Shown here one piece after another: positions 1 to 6,032 of a stretch of DNA of 6,205 bases (its first letter is position 1; every line of letters starts with the position of its first letter). The stretch lies in the NCBI GenBank assembly GCA_900551435.1, contig URVW01000098.1:1-6205 (forward strand), in the 5' to 3' direction. Origin of the DNA: an uncultured Faecalibacterium sp. (lineage in GTDB: Bacteria > Bacillota > Clostridia > Oscillospirales > Ruminococcaceae). The notes under the pieces were generated by a model, which worked only from the letters and a program-made list of their open reading frames with translations, made no database searches and was not told the DNA's origin. A program made the translations under genes and the position numbers.

Positions 1-1607
1 GCGGGTGCAGCGGGAGCCGGGGGCTCCGGCAGATCTGCGACCAGGCTCTCGGTGGTCAGGACCATCTCAGCGACAGAAGCAGCGTTCTCCAGAGCGGAAC
101 GAGTGACCTTGGTCGGGTCCACGATGCCAGCGGCGATCATATCCTCGACGTAGACTTCATTCTGTGCATCGAAGCCGTAGTTGGGCTTGTTGGCAGAGAT
201 GATCTTGTCGATGATGACGCTGCCTTCCAGACCAGCGTTCTTTGCGATCTGGCGCAGAGGTGCTTCCAGAGCCTTCAGGACGATCTTTGCACCGGTGCGC
301 TCGTCGCCTTCCAGCGTGTCGCACAGCTCACGGACAGCGGGGATGGCATTGATGGGAGCCGTGCCGCCGCCAGCGACGACGCCTTCCTGAACAGCAGCCT
401 TGGTTGCATTCAGAGCATCCTCGATGCGCAGCTTCTTATCCTTCATCTCAACTTCGGTTGCAGCGCCGACCTTGATGACAGCAACACCGCCGGCCAGCTT
501 TGCCAGACGCTCCTGCAGCTTCTCGCGGTCGAAGTCGCTGGTAGCAGCCTCGATCTGGTTGCGGATCTGAGCGATACGGGAAGCGATGGCGTCCTTGTCA
601 CCTGCACCGCCAACGATGGTGGTGTTCTCCTTGGTGACCTTGACCTGACGAGCGTGGCCCAGCATCTGAACAGTGGTATCCTTCAGCTCATAGCCCAGAT
701 CGGAGGACACGACCGTGCCGCCGGTCAGGGTTGCGATATCCTGCAGCATCTCCTTGCGGCGGTCGCCGAAGCCGGGAGCCTTGACCGCGCAGACATTCAG
801 AGTGCCGCGCAGACGGTTGACGATCAGGGTAGACAGAGCCTCACCCTCGATGTCCTCAGCAACGATCAGCAGCTTCATGCCGTTCTGCATGACCTGCTCC
901 AGCAGAGGAACGAGGTCCTGAATGACACTGATCTTCTTATCGGTGATCAGGATGGCGGCGTTGTCCAGAACAGCTTCCATCTTGTCGGTATCGGTGACCA
1001 TATACGGGGTCAGGTAGCCGCGGTCGAACTGCATGCCTTCCACGATCTCGTTGTAGGTCTCAGCGGTGGTCTTGTTCTCCTCGATGGTGATAACGCCGTC
1101 GGAAGTGACCTTCTCCATTGCCTCAGCGATCAGGCGGCCGATCTCAGGATCGCCAGCAGAGATCGTGCCAACACGAGCGATGTCGTTAGCATCCTTGACC
1201 TTCTGGCTGTGAGCCTTGATGGTCTCAACGGCCTTGGTGACAGCCTTGCTCATGCCGCGGCGGATGTCCATCGGGTTTGCACCAGCGGTGACGTTCTTCA
1301 TACCCTCGGTGACCATTGCCTGTGCCAGAACGGTCGCAGTCGTCGTGCCGTCGCCCGCTGCATCGTTGGTCTTGGTCGCGACTTCACGCACCAGCTGTGC
1401 GCCCATGTTCTCGAACTCGTCCTTCAGCTCGATCTCCTTGGCGATGGTGACACCATCGTTGGTGATGACGGGTGCGCCGAACTTCTTGCTCAGCACCACG
1501 TTGCGGCCCTTGGGTCCGAGGGTGATCTTCACGGTATCTGCCAGAGTATCAATACCAGCGCACAGTGCCTTGCGGGCTTCCTCGCCCTGCTTAATCTGCT
1601 TAGCCAT
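1..1607 (-). CDS. groEL: Chaperonin GroEL (Hsp60), 3' end cut by the window edge
   Basis: This is the 60-kDa chaperonin subunit, which forms a cytoplasmic double-ring chamber and folds proteins with ATP and the GroES lid. The frame is open from an ATG at 1607 to the left edge, giving 535 whole codons. It begins MAKQIKQGEEARKAL. Visible hallmarks are the nucleotide-binding TNDGVT (residues 49-54) and GDGTTT (85-90), the apical-domain AEDIEGEAL (250-258), and the GroEL signature AAVQEGVVAGGG (404-415), preceded by the catalytic aspartate in EDALNAT (about D397). The last residues seen, LPEPPAPAAP, are the usual linker just before a Gly/Met-rich tail. The full protein is normally about 540-545 residues, so only a handful are missing. 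The start follows an AAAGGAG ribosome binding site at 1618-1624, 10 bases upstream. It lies 47 bases after groES with no terminator between, so the two are co-transcribed from the CIRCE-controlled promoter. Identification is secure. Confidence 0.98.
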   Translation of the reverse strand, partial: MAKQIKQGEEARKALCAGIDTLADTVKITLGPKGRNVVLSKKFGAPVITNDGVTIAKEIELKDEFENMGAQLVREVATKTNDAAGDGTTTATVLAQAMVTEGMKNVTAGANPMDIRRGMSKAVTKAVETIKAHSQKVKDANDIARVGTISAGDPEIGRLIAEAMEKVTSDGVITIEENKTTAETYNEIVEGMQFDRGYLTPYMVTDTDKMEAVLDNAAILITDKKISVIQDLVPLLEQVMQNGMKLLIVAEDIEGEALSTLIVNRLRGTLNVCAVKAPGFGDRRKEMLQDIATLTGGTVVSSDLGYELKDTTVQMLGHARQVKVTKENTTIVGGAGDKDAIASRIAQIRNQIEAATSDFDREKLQERLAKLAGGVAVIKVGAATEVEMKDKKLRIEDALNATKAAVQEGVVAGGGTAPINAIPAVRELCDTLEGDERTGAKIVLKALEAPLRQIAKNAGLEGSVIIDKIISANKPNYGFDAQNEVYVEDMIAAGIVDPTKVTRSALENAASVAEMVLTTESLVADLPEPPAPAAP

Positions 1608-1617
1608 AATCAAATCG

Positions 1618-1624
1618 CTCCTTT
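1618..1624 (-). promoter_or_regulatory. groEL ribosome binding site
   Basis: The minus strand reads AAAGGAG ten bases before the groEL ATG, inside the 47-base groES-groEL gap. The spacing is slightly long but normal for Firmicutes. It supports the MAKQIK start. Confidence 0.85.
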
Positions 1625-1654
1625 AAGCTCAATTTTCAAAATAGAGGGAAACCA

Positions 1655-1942
1655 TCAGTCCTCAACGACTGCCAGAATGTCGCCCTGACGGACGATGGTG
1701 CACTCCTCGCCGTCCACCTTGACTTCGGTGCCGGAGTACTTGCTGGTGAGGACCTTGTCGCCGACCTTAATGGTCATCTTGACTTCCTTGCCGTCCACAA
1801 TGCCGCCGGGGCCGACAGCGATGACTTCTGCCACCTGCGGCTTCTCCTTGGCGCTTCCGGTCAGGATCAGGCCACCCTTGGTGGTCTCTTCCACTTCCAC
1901 AGTCTTGATAACAACGCGGTCTGCAAGAGGAATGATCTTCAT
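1655..1942 (-). CDS. groES: Co-chaperonin GroES (Hsp10)
   Basis: GroES forms the heptameric lid that caps GroEL and triggers release of the substrate into the chamber. The 95-residue length is exactly that of the family. It starts MKIIPLADRVVIK, the conserved first strand (PLxDRVVIK). The mobile loop follows at about residues 16-34, with the GroEL-contacting hydrophobic tripeptide LIL (25-27) inside GGLILTGSAKEKPQ. The core then has AEVIAVGPGG (38-47), VKVGD-type strand IKVGDKVL (58-65) and the closing strand GDILAVVED. The ATG at 1942 has an AGGAGGG site at 1951-1957, eight bases upstream, so the start is firm. It is the first gene of the groES-groEL operon, with a leader of about 90 bases containing CIRCE. 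Confidence 0.98.
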   Translation of the reverse strand: MKIIPLADRVVIKTVEVEETTKGGLILTGSAKEKPQVAEVIAVGPGGIVDGKEVKMTIKVGDKVLTSKYSGTEVKVDGEECTIVRQGDILAVVED

Positions 1943-1950
1943 AGTTCTTG

Positions 1951-1957
1951 CCCTCCT
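1951..1957 (-). promoter_or_regulatory. groES ribosome binding site
   Basis: The minus strand reads AGGAGGG eight bases before the groES ATG. It is a near-perfect Shine-Dalgarno match and settles the start codon. Confidence 0.9.
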
Positions 1958-1989
1958 ATAATTAAATATAATGATAAACTCTTTCAGTC

Positions 1990-2006
1990 CCGGAAGTCCG
2001 TTCCGG
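1990..2006 (-). promoter_or_regulatory. Small hairpin in the groESL leader
   Basis: A perfect six-base inverted repeat, CCGGAA and TTCCGG, encloses a five-base loop. On the minus-strand transcript it lies just downstream of CIRCE and about 47 bases before the groES start, so the leader would carry two consecutive hairpins. Structure is seen in the sequence; a role in mRNA stability or translation is only an inference. Confidence 0.45.
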
Positions 2007-2009
2007 TGT

Positions 2010-2036
2010 TTAGCACTCCTTTTCTCTGAGTGCTAA
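2010..2036 (-). promoter_or_regulatory. CIRCE operator (HrcA binding site)
   Basis: The sequence is a perfect match to the CIRCE consensus: TTAGCACTC at 2010-2018, a nine-base spacer, and GAGTGCTAA at 2028-2036. HrcA repressor binds this element and releases it on heat shock when GroEL is titrated by unfolded protein. It begins four bases after the -10 box, so the predicted transcription start (about 2034) falls in its first arm and the element is also transcribed into the leader. This is the classic arrangement for groESL in Firmicutes. Confidence 0.98.
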
Positions 2037-2040
2037 GTGT

Positions 2041-2069
2041 ATTGTACTCATCTTGACATCAAAAATCAA
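2041..2069 (-). promoter_or_regulatory. Sigma-A-type promoter of groESL
   Basis: On the minus strand TTGATT (2064-2069) and TACAAT (2041-2046) are separated by exactly 17 bases. Both are good matches to the housekeeping -35 and -10 boxes. Position directly upstream of CIRCE, in AT-rich DNA, supports it: repression by HrcA rather than an alternative sigma factor would give heat induction. Confidence 0.85.
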
Positions 2070-2131
2070 GAGGGATTTCAAATTTTTTTGTTAAATATTT
2101 ATGACAGGCCAAAAACTTGACCTGTTTACGC

Positions 2132-2168
2132 AAAAACGCCCTGCACAGAATGTTCTCTGCACAGGGCG
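2132..2168 (-). terminator. Rho-independent terminator of the lipid kinase gene
   Basis: Read on the minus strand, a 14-pair stem (CGCCCTGTGCAGAG against TTCTGTGCAGGGCG, with three G-U pairs) closes an AACA loop and is followed by five T. It begins nine bases after the lipid kinase stop codon. It separates that gene from the groESL promoter. Confidence 0.9.
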
Positions 2169-2176
2169 GCACATCT

Positions 2177-3163
2177 TTATTTTGTCACTGCGGAACGCCG
2201 ATTGCAAAATCGTTCATACGCCGGCCGCGGCAGAAGGATGCGTCCCGCCAGCGGCTGGATCTCTGCTTTGACCGTCTCACAGGGGGCGCATTCGCCATCG
2301 GCGGTGGCGACGATGGGTCCGCGCCCATCCGCCGGACGAAGCGACACGGCCTTTGCCCGCCGATAGATAAAATACGGCTTTGCTTCCTCGGTGAGCTGGC
2401 CATTCACGAAGTGACGTCCGTTTTTGTACATACTCAGCAGCTTTGCAATGGTCAGGCGGCTCACCTTGCGGACGATGAACACATCCAGCCAGCCGTCATC
2501 CGGAACGGCTTCCGGTCCTGCCAGAAACCCGCCGCCGTAGGCTTTGCCGTTGCAGATAGCGCACATCAGGCAGTCCACGGTCAGCTCCTCGCCGTCAATG
2601 GTGAACACCAGCTTGCGGCCAATGTGCCCGCACAGCTGTTCCACGATGGAGAGCAGATAGGCCATCTCTCCCCCGCACAACGGGATGCGCCGGAACTTCG
2701 GGATGCCATACGCCACCTGTGCGTCCAGACCTGCGGCGCAGATGGTAGCCGACAGGCCAAGGTTCGTCTGCATCAGGTCAATGGGCACTTCCCCGCCCGC
2801 CAGCTGGGCGTCAAGATCCACAAACTCATCTTTTGTTCCGTAGGTGCGAAGGAAATCGTTTCCGCTCCCGTAAGGCAGACAGCCTACTGCCGCATGAGAG
2901 AATCCCTGCACACCGGTCAGCGCTTCGATAAAGGTCCCGTCTCCACCCGCCGTGTAAATGCGCAGAGATTCCTGCGCGGCTGCGGTCTGCTCGGCGGCGG
3001 CATGGGCCAGTTCCCGGGCATGGCCCGCATATTCGGTGGTGTGGATGGTGACCGTCTCCGGGGCCAGACCGGCCCGACGGACTGCATCCTTGATCTGCGG
3101 GATGAGCTGGGCGGTGCAGTCCTGCTTGCCCGCAGCGGGATTCAAAAGAAACAATGTGCGCAT
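2177..3163 (-). CDS. YegS/BmrU/DagK-family lipid (diacylglycerol) kinase
   Basis: The product is a soluble, membrane-associating kinase that probably phosphorylates diacylglycerol to phosphatidic acid with ATP, returning lipid released by lipoteichoic acid or glycolipid synthesis to phospholipid metabolism. It has 328 residues; the family is typically about 290-330. The N-terminal ATP-binding domain shows NPAAGK (8-13), the catalytic-loop GGDGT (73-77) and PYGSGNDF (97-104). The C-terminal beta-sandwich domain shows CNGKAYGGGF (204-213), DDGWLDV (222-228) and DGE (289-291), the last matching the conserved Asp-Glu that supplies the catalytic base. No signal peptide or membrane helix is evident. 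The ATG at 3163 follows AGGAGG at 3169-3174. The gene lies 73 bases after the Clp ATPase gene and ends at a strong terminator. Family assignment is firm; the exact lipid is not readable from sequence, and sphingosine- or ceramide-like substrates are known in the superfamily. Confidence 0.93.
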   Translation of the reverse strand: MRTLFLLNPAAGKQDCTAQLIPQIKDAVRRAGLAPETVTIHTTEYAGHARELAHAAAEQTAAAQESLRIYTAGGDGTFIEALTGVQGFSHAAVGCLPYGSGNDFLRTYGTKDEFVDLDAQLAGGEVPIDLMQTNLGLSATICAAGLDAQVAYGIPKFRRIPLCGGEMAYLLSIVEQLCGHIGRKLVFTIDGEELTVDCLMCAICNGKAYGGGFLAGPEAVPDDGWLDVFIVRKVSRLTIAKLLSMYKNGRHFVNGQLTEEAKPYFIYRRAKAVSLRPADGRGPIVATADGECAPCETVKAEIQPLAGRILLPRPAYERFCNRRSAVTK

Positions 3164-3168
3164 GATTT

Positions 3169-3174
3169 CCTCCT
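3169..3174 (-). promoter_or_regulatory. Lipid kinase ribosome binding site
   Basis: AGGAGG on the minus strand lies five bases before the ATG at 3163. It fixes the start MRTLFLLNP, which also places the NPAAGK motif at its usual distance from the N-terminus. Confidence 0.85.
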
Positions 3175-3192
3175 GTGGCTTCTATTATTCTT

Positions 3193-3220
3193 ATAATAAC
3201 AGAAAACCAGAAGGATTCAA
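3193..3220 (-). promoter_or_regulatory. Probable promoter of the lipid kinase gene
   Basis: In the short gap after the Clp ATPase gene, the minus strand carries TTGAAT (3215-3220) and TATTAT (3193-3198), 16 bases apart. The gap is AT-rich against GC-rich flanks. No terminator stem is seen in this gap, so read-through from the Clp gene is also possible. Confidence 0.6.
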
Positions 3221-3236
3221 GTGCTTTGGCAGGGAT

Positions 3237-5543
3237 TCACCCAACGGTCTGCTCTGTCGGAACTGTCTCCTGCAAAAAGACAGCCCCCTCTGCGGTGCAG
3301 TCGGCGGTCCATTGCTGGCCGGTGTGGGCAGAGCCGGACGCGATCTGGTCCGCGAGGGCCTGTTCCACAGCGCGGTCCACCTGACGCCGAAGCTCCCGCG
3401 CCCCGTAAGGCGACCGTGCCCGCGCGGCAAGCGTCGGCCCGACCCGGGACGTGTGGGTCAGCTGATAGCCATTGTGCGCCGCCCGCTCTTCCAGCTGGCC
3501 CAGAAGCTTTTCGGCGATGGCGCACAGGCTGTCATCGGCCAGCGGACGGAACACGATCAGTTCATCCAAGCGGCCCACCAGCTCGGGCCGGAACCACTTT
3601 TTCGCTTCCTCGACGGCCAGCGCCGACTGCTTTTCGAACAAGACTTCGCTGCCCGCTGCAAAGCCAAGCGGGGTGTTCTGCCCTGCAAGGAAGCGTGCGC
3701 CGAGGTTGGACGTCAGCAGCACGATGGTATTTCGGAAATCCGCCTTCCGGCCCATGGCATCGGTCAGCTGGCCGTCCTCTAAAATTTGCAGCAGCACATT
3801 TTGAATGTCCGGATGTGCTTTTTCGATCTCATCGAACAGCACCACGCTGTAAGGGCGGCGGCGGACTGCTTCGGTCAGCTGACCGCCCTCGTCGTGTCCG
3901 AGATAGCCCGGAGGCGCACCCAGAAGCCGCGCGGTAGTGTGCTGCTCCTGATACTCCGACATGTCAAACTTCAGCAGGGCCTTTTCGCTGCCGAACCAGC
4001 TGCGGGCCAGCGCTTTTGCCAGCGCCGTTTTGCCCACGCCGGTCGGCCCCAGAAAGAGCAGCGCCCCGATGGGACGTCCCGGCTCCCCCAGCCCGGTGCG
4101 GCTGCGGCGGATGGCCCCTGCCACGGCGGCAACGGCCTTTTTCTGGCCCACGATCTCGGCGTTGAGACGAGCTTCCAGTTTGTCCAGCCGGTCGCGTTCT
4201 TTTTCTCCGACCCGCTCCGCCGGGACCCCGCTGGCCTGTGCCACCACATGCGCGATCTCTTCGCGGGTCAGTTCCGGGTGCGGCACGCCTTCCCGCTCGG
4301 ACCGGATGCGGGCGGCAGCACAGGCTTCGTCCACCAGATCGATGGCCTTATCGGGCAGACAGCGCCCCGGCAGATACCGCACTGAAAGTTCGACAGCTTC
4401 CTTCAGCGTCTCCTTGGGGAGCCGCACACCGTGATACCGCTCGTAGCGGGGCGCAAGCCCTTCGAGGATGGCCGCGGCCTGTTCCGGCGTCGGCTCTTCG
4501 ATCTGCACCCGCCCGAAACGGCGTTCCAGCGCGGCATCTTTCTGGATGTGGGTGCGGAACTCCTGATTCGTCGTTGCACCGATCAGCTGCAGTTCCCCGC
4601 GCGCAAGGACCGGCTTCAGAATGCTGGCCGCGTCGATGGCGCCTTCGGCCGCACCTGCTCCGACGATGGTATGAAATTCGTCCACGAACAGGATAGCGGT
4701 CCCATCCCGCACCAGCTCTTCCAACAGATTCTTGAACCGCTCCTCAAAGTCGCCGCGGTATTTGGTCCCGGCCACAAGGCTGGCCATATCCAGCGCCAGC
4801 AGCCGACGCCCTTGGAGCATCCGGGGCACGTCGTGGGACGCGATGCGCTGGGCCAATCCTTCGGCCAGCGCCGTTTTGCCGACACCCGGCTCCCCCACCA
4901 GACAGGGGTTGTTCTTCTGACGGCGGCACAAAATTTCCACCATCCGGTCCAGCTCTTTTTCGCGGCAGAACACGGGGTCCAGTTCCCCGTCGGCGGCGCG
5001 GCGGGTCAGGTCGCGGCAGTATTTGTCGCTGGCGCGGCTCCCGCGCGGCATGGCGGCGGCACGCGGCTGGCTGGGCAGGATGAACTGTCCCGAAAGCTGG
5101 CGGCACTCCCGCACGGCCTCGGTCAGCTGGACCCCCATCGACGCCAGAAGCACCCCGGCGGCACAGTCGGTATCCTCCAGCATGGCGCAGAGCAGATGTT
5201 CCGGCTCAGCCCGGGGCTGGTGTGCGTTCTGCGCCCCGATGAGGGCATAATCCATGGCACGGCGCAGGTCCGGAGCCATCGCGCGGCGGTCCAGATGCTG
5301 GGCAGGACCGGCACGCTCTTCGGCCAGCTGACGCCGGACTGCCAGTTCCGTGATGTTCTTTCCGGCAAGGAAACGCCCCGCCGCGCCGTGGTCGATCTGA
5401 AGCATCGCCAACAAAAGGTGGCCGGTGTCGGCCTTGCTGCAGCCAAACCCGCCCGCCAGCTCCACAGCTTCGTCCAGCAAAAGCCCTGCATCCCGCGAAA
5501 ATCCCTTGTATCGGCCCATTCCAAACGCTTCCCAAATGCCCAT
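3237..5543 (-). CDS. Clp/Hsp100 AAA+ unfoldase, ClpC/ClpA-like without the middle domain
   Basis: This is a 768-residue hexameric ATPase that unfolds proteins and threads them through its central pore, probably into ClpP. Domains in order: two Clp-N repeats (about 12-76 and 90-152); D1 with Walker A GEPGVGKT (217-224), pore loop KYRG (261-264), Walker B ILFVDE (284-289), sensor 1 GATTN (322-326) and arginine fingers in ERRF (340-343); then D2 with Walker A GPTGVGKT (499-506), pore loop GYLG (546-549), Walker B VVLFDE (567-572), sensor 1 TSN (611-613), an LGF ClpP-docking loop (626-628) and sensor 2 GAR (714-716). The D1-D2 linker is short, lacking the coiled-coil M domain of ClpC and ClpB, so the size and layout resemble ClpA (about 758 residues); overall motifs are ClpC-like. 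Both ATPase sites look intact. AAGGAG at 5551-5556, seven bases upstream, supports the ATG at 5543; the in-frame ATG at 5519 has a poorer site. No ctsR, mcsA or mcsB adjoins it. Confidence 0.94.
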   Translation of the reverse strand: MGIWEAFGMGRYKGFSRDAGLLLDEAVELAGGFGCSKADTGHLLLAMLQIDHGAAGRFLAGKNITELAVRRQLAEERAGPAQHLDRRAMAPDLRRAMDYALIGAQNAHQPRAEPEHLLCAMLEDTDCAAGVLLASMGVQLTEAVRECRQLSGQFILPSQPRAAAMPRGSRASDKYCRDLTRRAADGELDPVFCREKELDRMVEILCRRQKNNPCLVGEPGVGKTALAEGLAQRIASHDVPRMLQGRRLLALDMASLVAGTKYRGDFEERFKNLLEELVRDGTAILFVDEFHTIVGAGAAEGAIDAASILKPVLARGELQLIGATTNQEFRTHIQKDAALERRFGRVQIEEPTPEQAAAILEGLAPRYERYHGVRLPKETLKEAVELSVRYLPGRCLPDKAIDLVDEACAAARIRSEREGVPHPELTREEIAHVVAQASGVPAERVGEKERDRLDKLEARLNAEIVGQKKAVAAVAGAIRRSRTGLGEPGRPIGALLFLGPTGVGKTALAKALARSWFGSEKALLKFDMSEYQEQHTTARLLGAPPGYLGHDEGGQLTEAVRRRPYSVVLFDEIEKAHPDIQNVLLQILEDGQLTDAMGRKADFRNTIVLLTSNLGARFLAGQNTPLGFAAGSEVLFEKQSALAVEEAKKWFRPELVGRLDELIVFRPLADDSLCAIAEKLLGQLEERAAHNGYQLTHTSRVGPTLAARARSPYGARELRRQVDRAVEQALADQIASGSAHTGQQWTADCTAEGAVFLQETVPTEQTVG

Positions 5544-5550
5544 TTGTCTG

Positions 5551-5556
5551 CTCCTT
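5551..5556 (-). promoter_or_regulatory. Clp ATPase ribosome binding site
   Basis: AAGGAG on the minus strand lies seven bases before the ATG at 5543. It favours this start over the in-frame ATG eight codons later, which has only a weak purine stretch upstream. Confidence 0.8.
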
Positions 5557-5579
5557 GCTGTTTGATGTTACACAGCAGA

Positions 5580-5609
5580 AGTATAGCCCCATTGGGCGGG
5601 AAAAAATCA
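5580..5609 (-). promoter_or_regulatory. Possible promoter of the Clp ATPase gene (weak -35)
   Basis: The minus strand has a good -10 box, TATACT (5580-5585), 36 bases before the start codon. The matching -35 region is poor: TGATTT at 18 bases or CTGATT at 19 bases. A promoter is expected here because the upstream gene ends at a strong terminator. No CtsR heptad repeat or CIRCE was found, so there is no visible heat-shock operator. Confidence 0.35.
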
Positions 5610-5684
5610 GTTTTTTGTGTCGCCTTGCCTTTTGCAAGTGCATCTGCGGGGACACGCGGTCCCAAAAGCGGATTTTTTGCAAAC

Positions 5685-5716
5685 AAAAAGCCGGACCACA
5701 CAACGTGCAGTCCGGC
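5685..5716 (-). terminator. Rho-independent terminator of the TSCPD gene
   Basis: On the minus strand a 12-pair stem (GCCGGACTGCAC against GTGTGGTCCGGC, with two G-U pairs) closes a GTT loop and runs into five T. It starts 17 bases after the TAA of the TSCPD gene and isolates that gene from the Clp gene downstream. Confidence 0.92.
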
Positions 5717-5733
5717 AGACGAACATGGAAAAT

Positions 5734-5994
5734 TTAGAGCTGCTCCAGCGCCTTTTTCAGGTTCTTGGCGATCTGGTCCGGGCAGCTGGTGGGGCGGGGG
5801 CCGCAGGTCGTGCCCTCCATCCGCTCGATGGCGTCCTCCGCCTTCATGCCCTTCAGCAGACGGCTGATGCCCTTCAGGTTGCCATTGCAGCCGCCGATGA
5901 CCTCGACGGACTCAATGGTGTGGTCCTCGTTCAGGACGATATTGGTCTGCTTGGAGCAGGTCCCCGCATTGGGGAAGCTAAACGATTTGCTCAT
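5734..5994 (-). CDS. Small TSCPD-domain protein (TIGR03905-like)
   Basis: This 86-residue protein belongs to the short stand-alone TSCPD family, named for the motif seen here at residues 69-73. The same domain occurs at the C-terminus of some vitamin-B12-dependent ribonucleotide reductases (NrdJ), where its cysteines are thought to bind metal. Conserved blocks are GTCSKQ (11-16), GGCNGNLKGISRL (34-46), and CG with TSCPDQIAK (64-77). Four cysteines, C13, C36, C64 and C71, sit in these blocks and could form one zinc site. No membrane segment or signal is seen, and the length fits the family. The function of stand-alone members is unknown to me; a metal-binding or nucleotide-metabolism accessory role is only a guess. 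The ATG at 5994 has a modest GAGG site 11 bases upstream. The gene has its own promoter and terminator, so it is probably monocistronic. Confidence 0.9.
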   Translation of the reverse strand: MSKSFSFPNAGTCSKQTNIVLNEDHTIESVEVIGGCNGNLKGISRLLKGMKAEDAIERMEGTTCGPRPTSCPDQIAKNLKKALEQL

Positions 5995-6032
5995 CTTGAA
6001 AACATCCTCTCTTTTTGCGTTCTGGTCTTTTT

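Noticed and set aside
654..1688. A 344-codon plus-strand open frame
   Set aside because: It lies entirely opposite groEL and the groES-groEL junction. The groEL frame has full family conservation, and the opposite frame is open because of third-position codon bias.
2041..2130. CtsR operator upstream of groESL
   Set aside because: CtsR sites are tandem GTCAAA-type heptads with a three-base spacer. Only TTGAT repeats seven bases apart and an isolated GGTCAAG are seen, which do not fit.
2117..3196. A 359-codon plus-strand open frame
   Set aside because: It is antisense to the lipid kinase, whose NPAAGK, GGDGT and GSGND motifs and ribosome binding site prove the minus strand. It also runs through the minus-strand terminator stem and has no good ribosome binding site.
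3183..3198. AT-only inverted repeat TATTAT-tctt-ATAATA as a terminator of the Clp gene
   Set aside because: The stem is weak, with no GC pairs and no following T-run, and it overlaps the probable -10 box of the lipid kinase gene.
4431..5867. A 478-codon plus-strand open frame, and further shorter plus-strand frames at 3221-3937 and 3786-4385
   Set aside because: All lie opposite the Clp ATPase gene, and the longest one crosses the Clp start, the TSCPD terminator and the end of the TSCPD gene. No recognisable motif appears in them.
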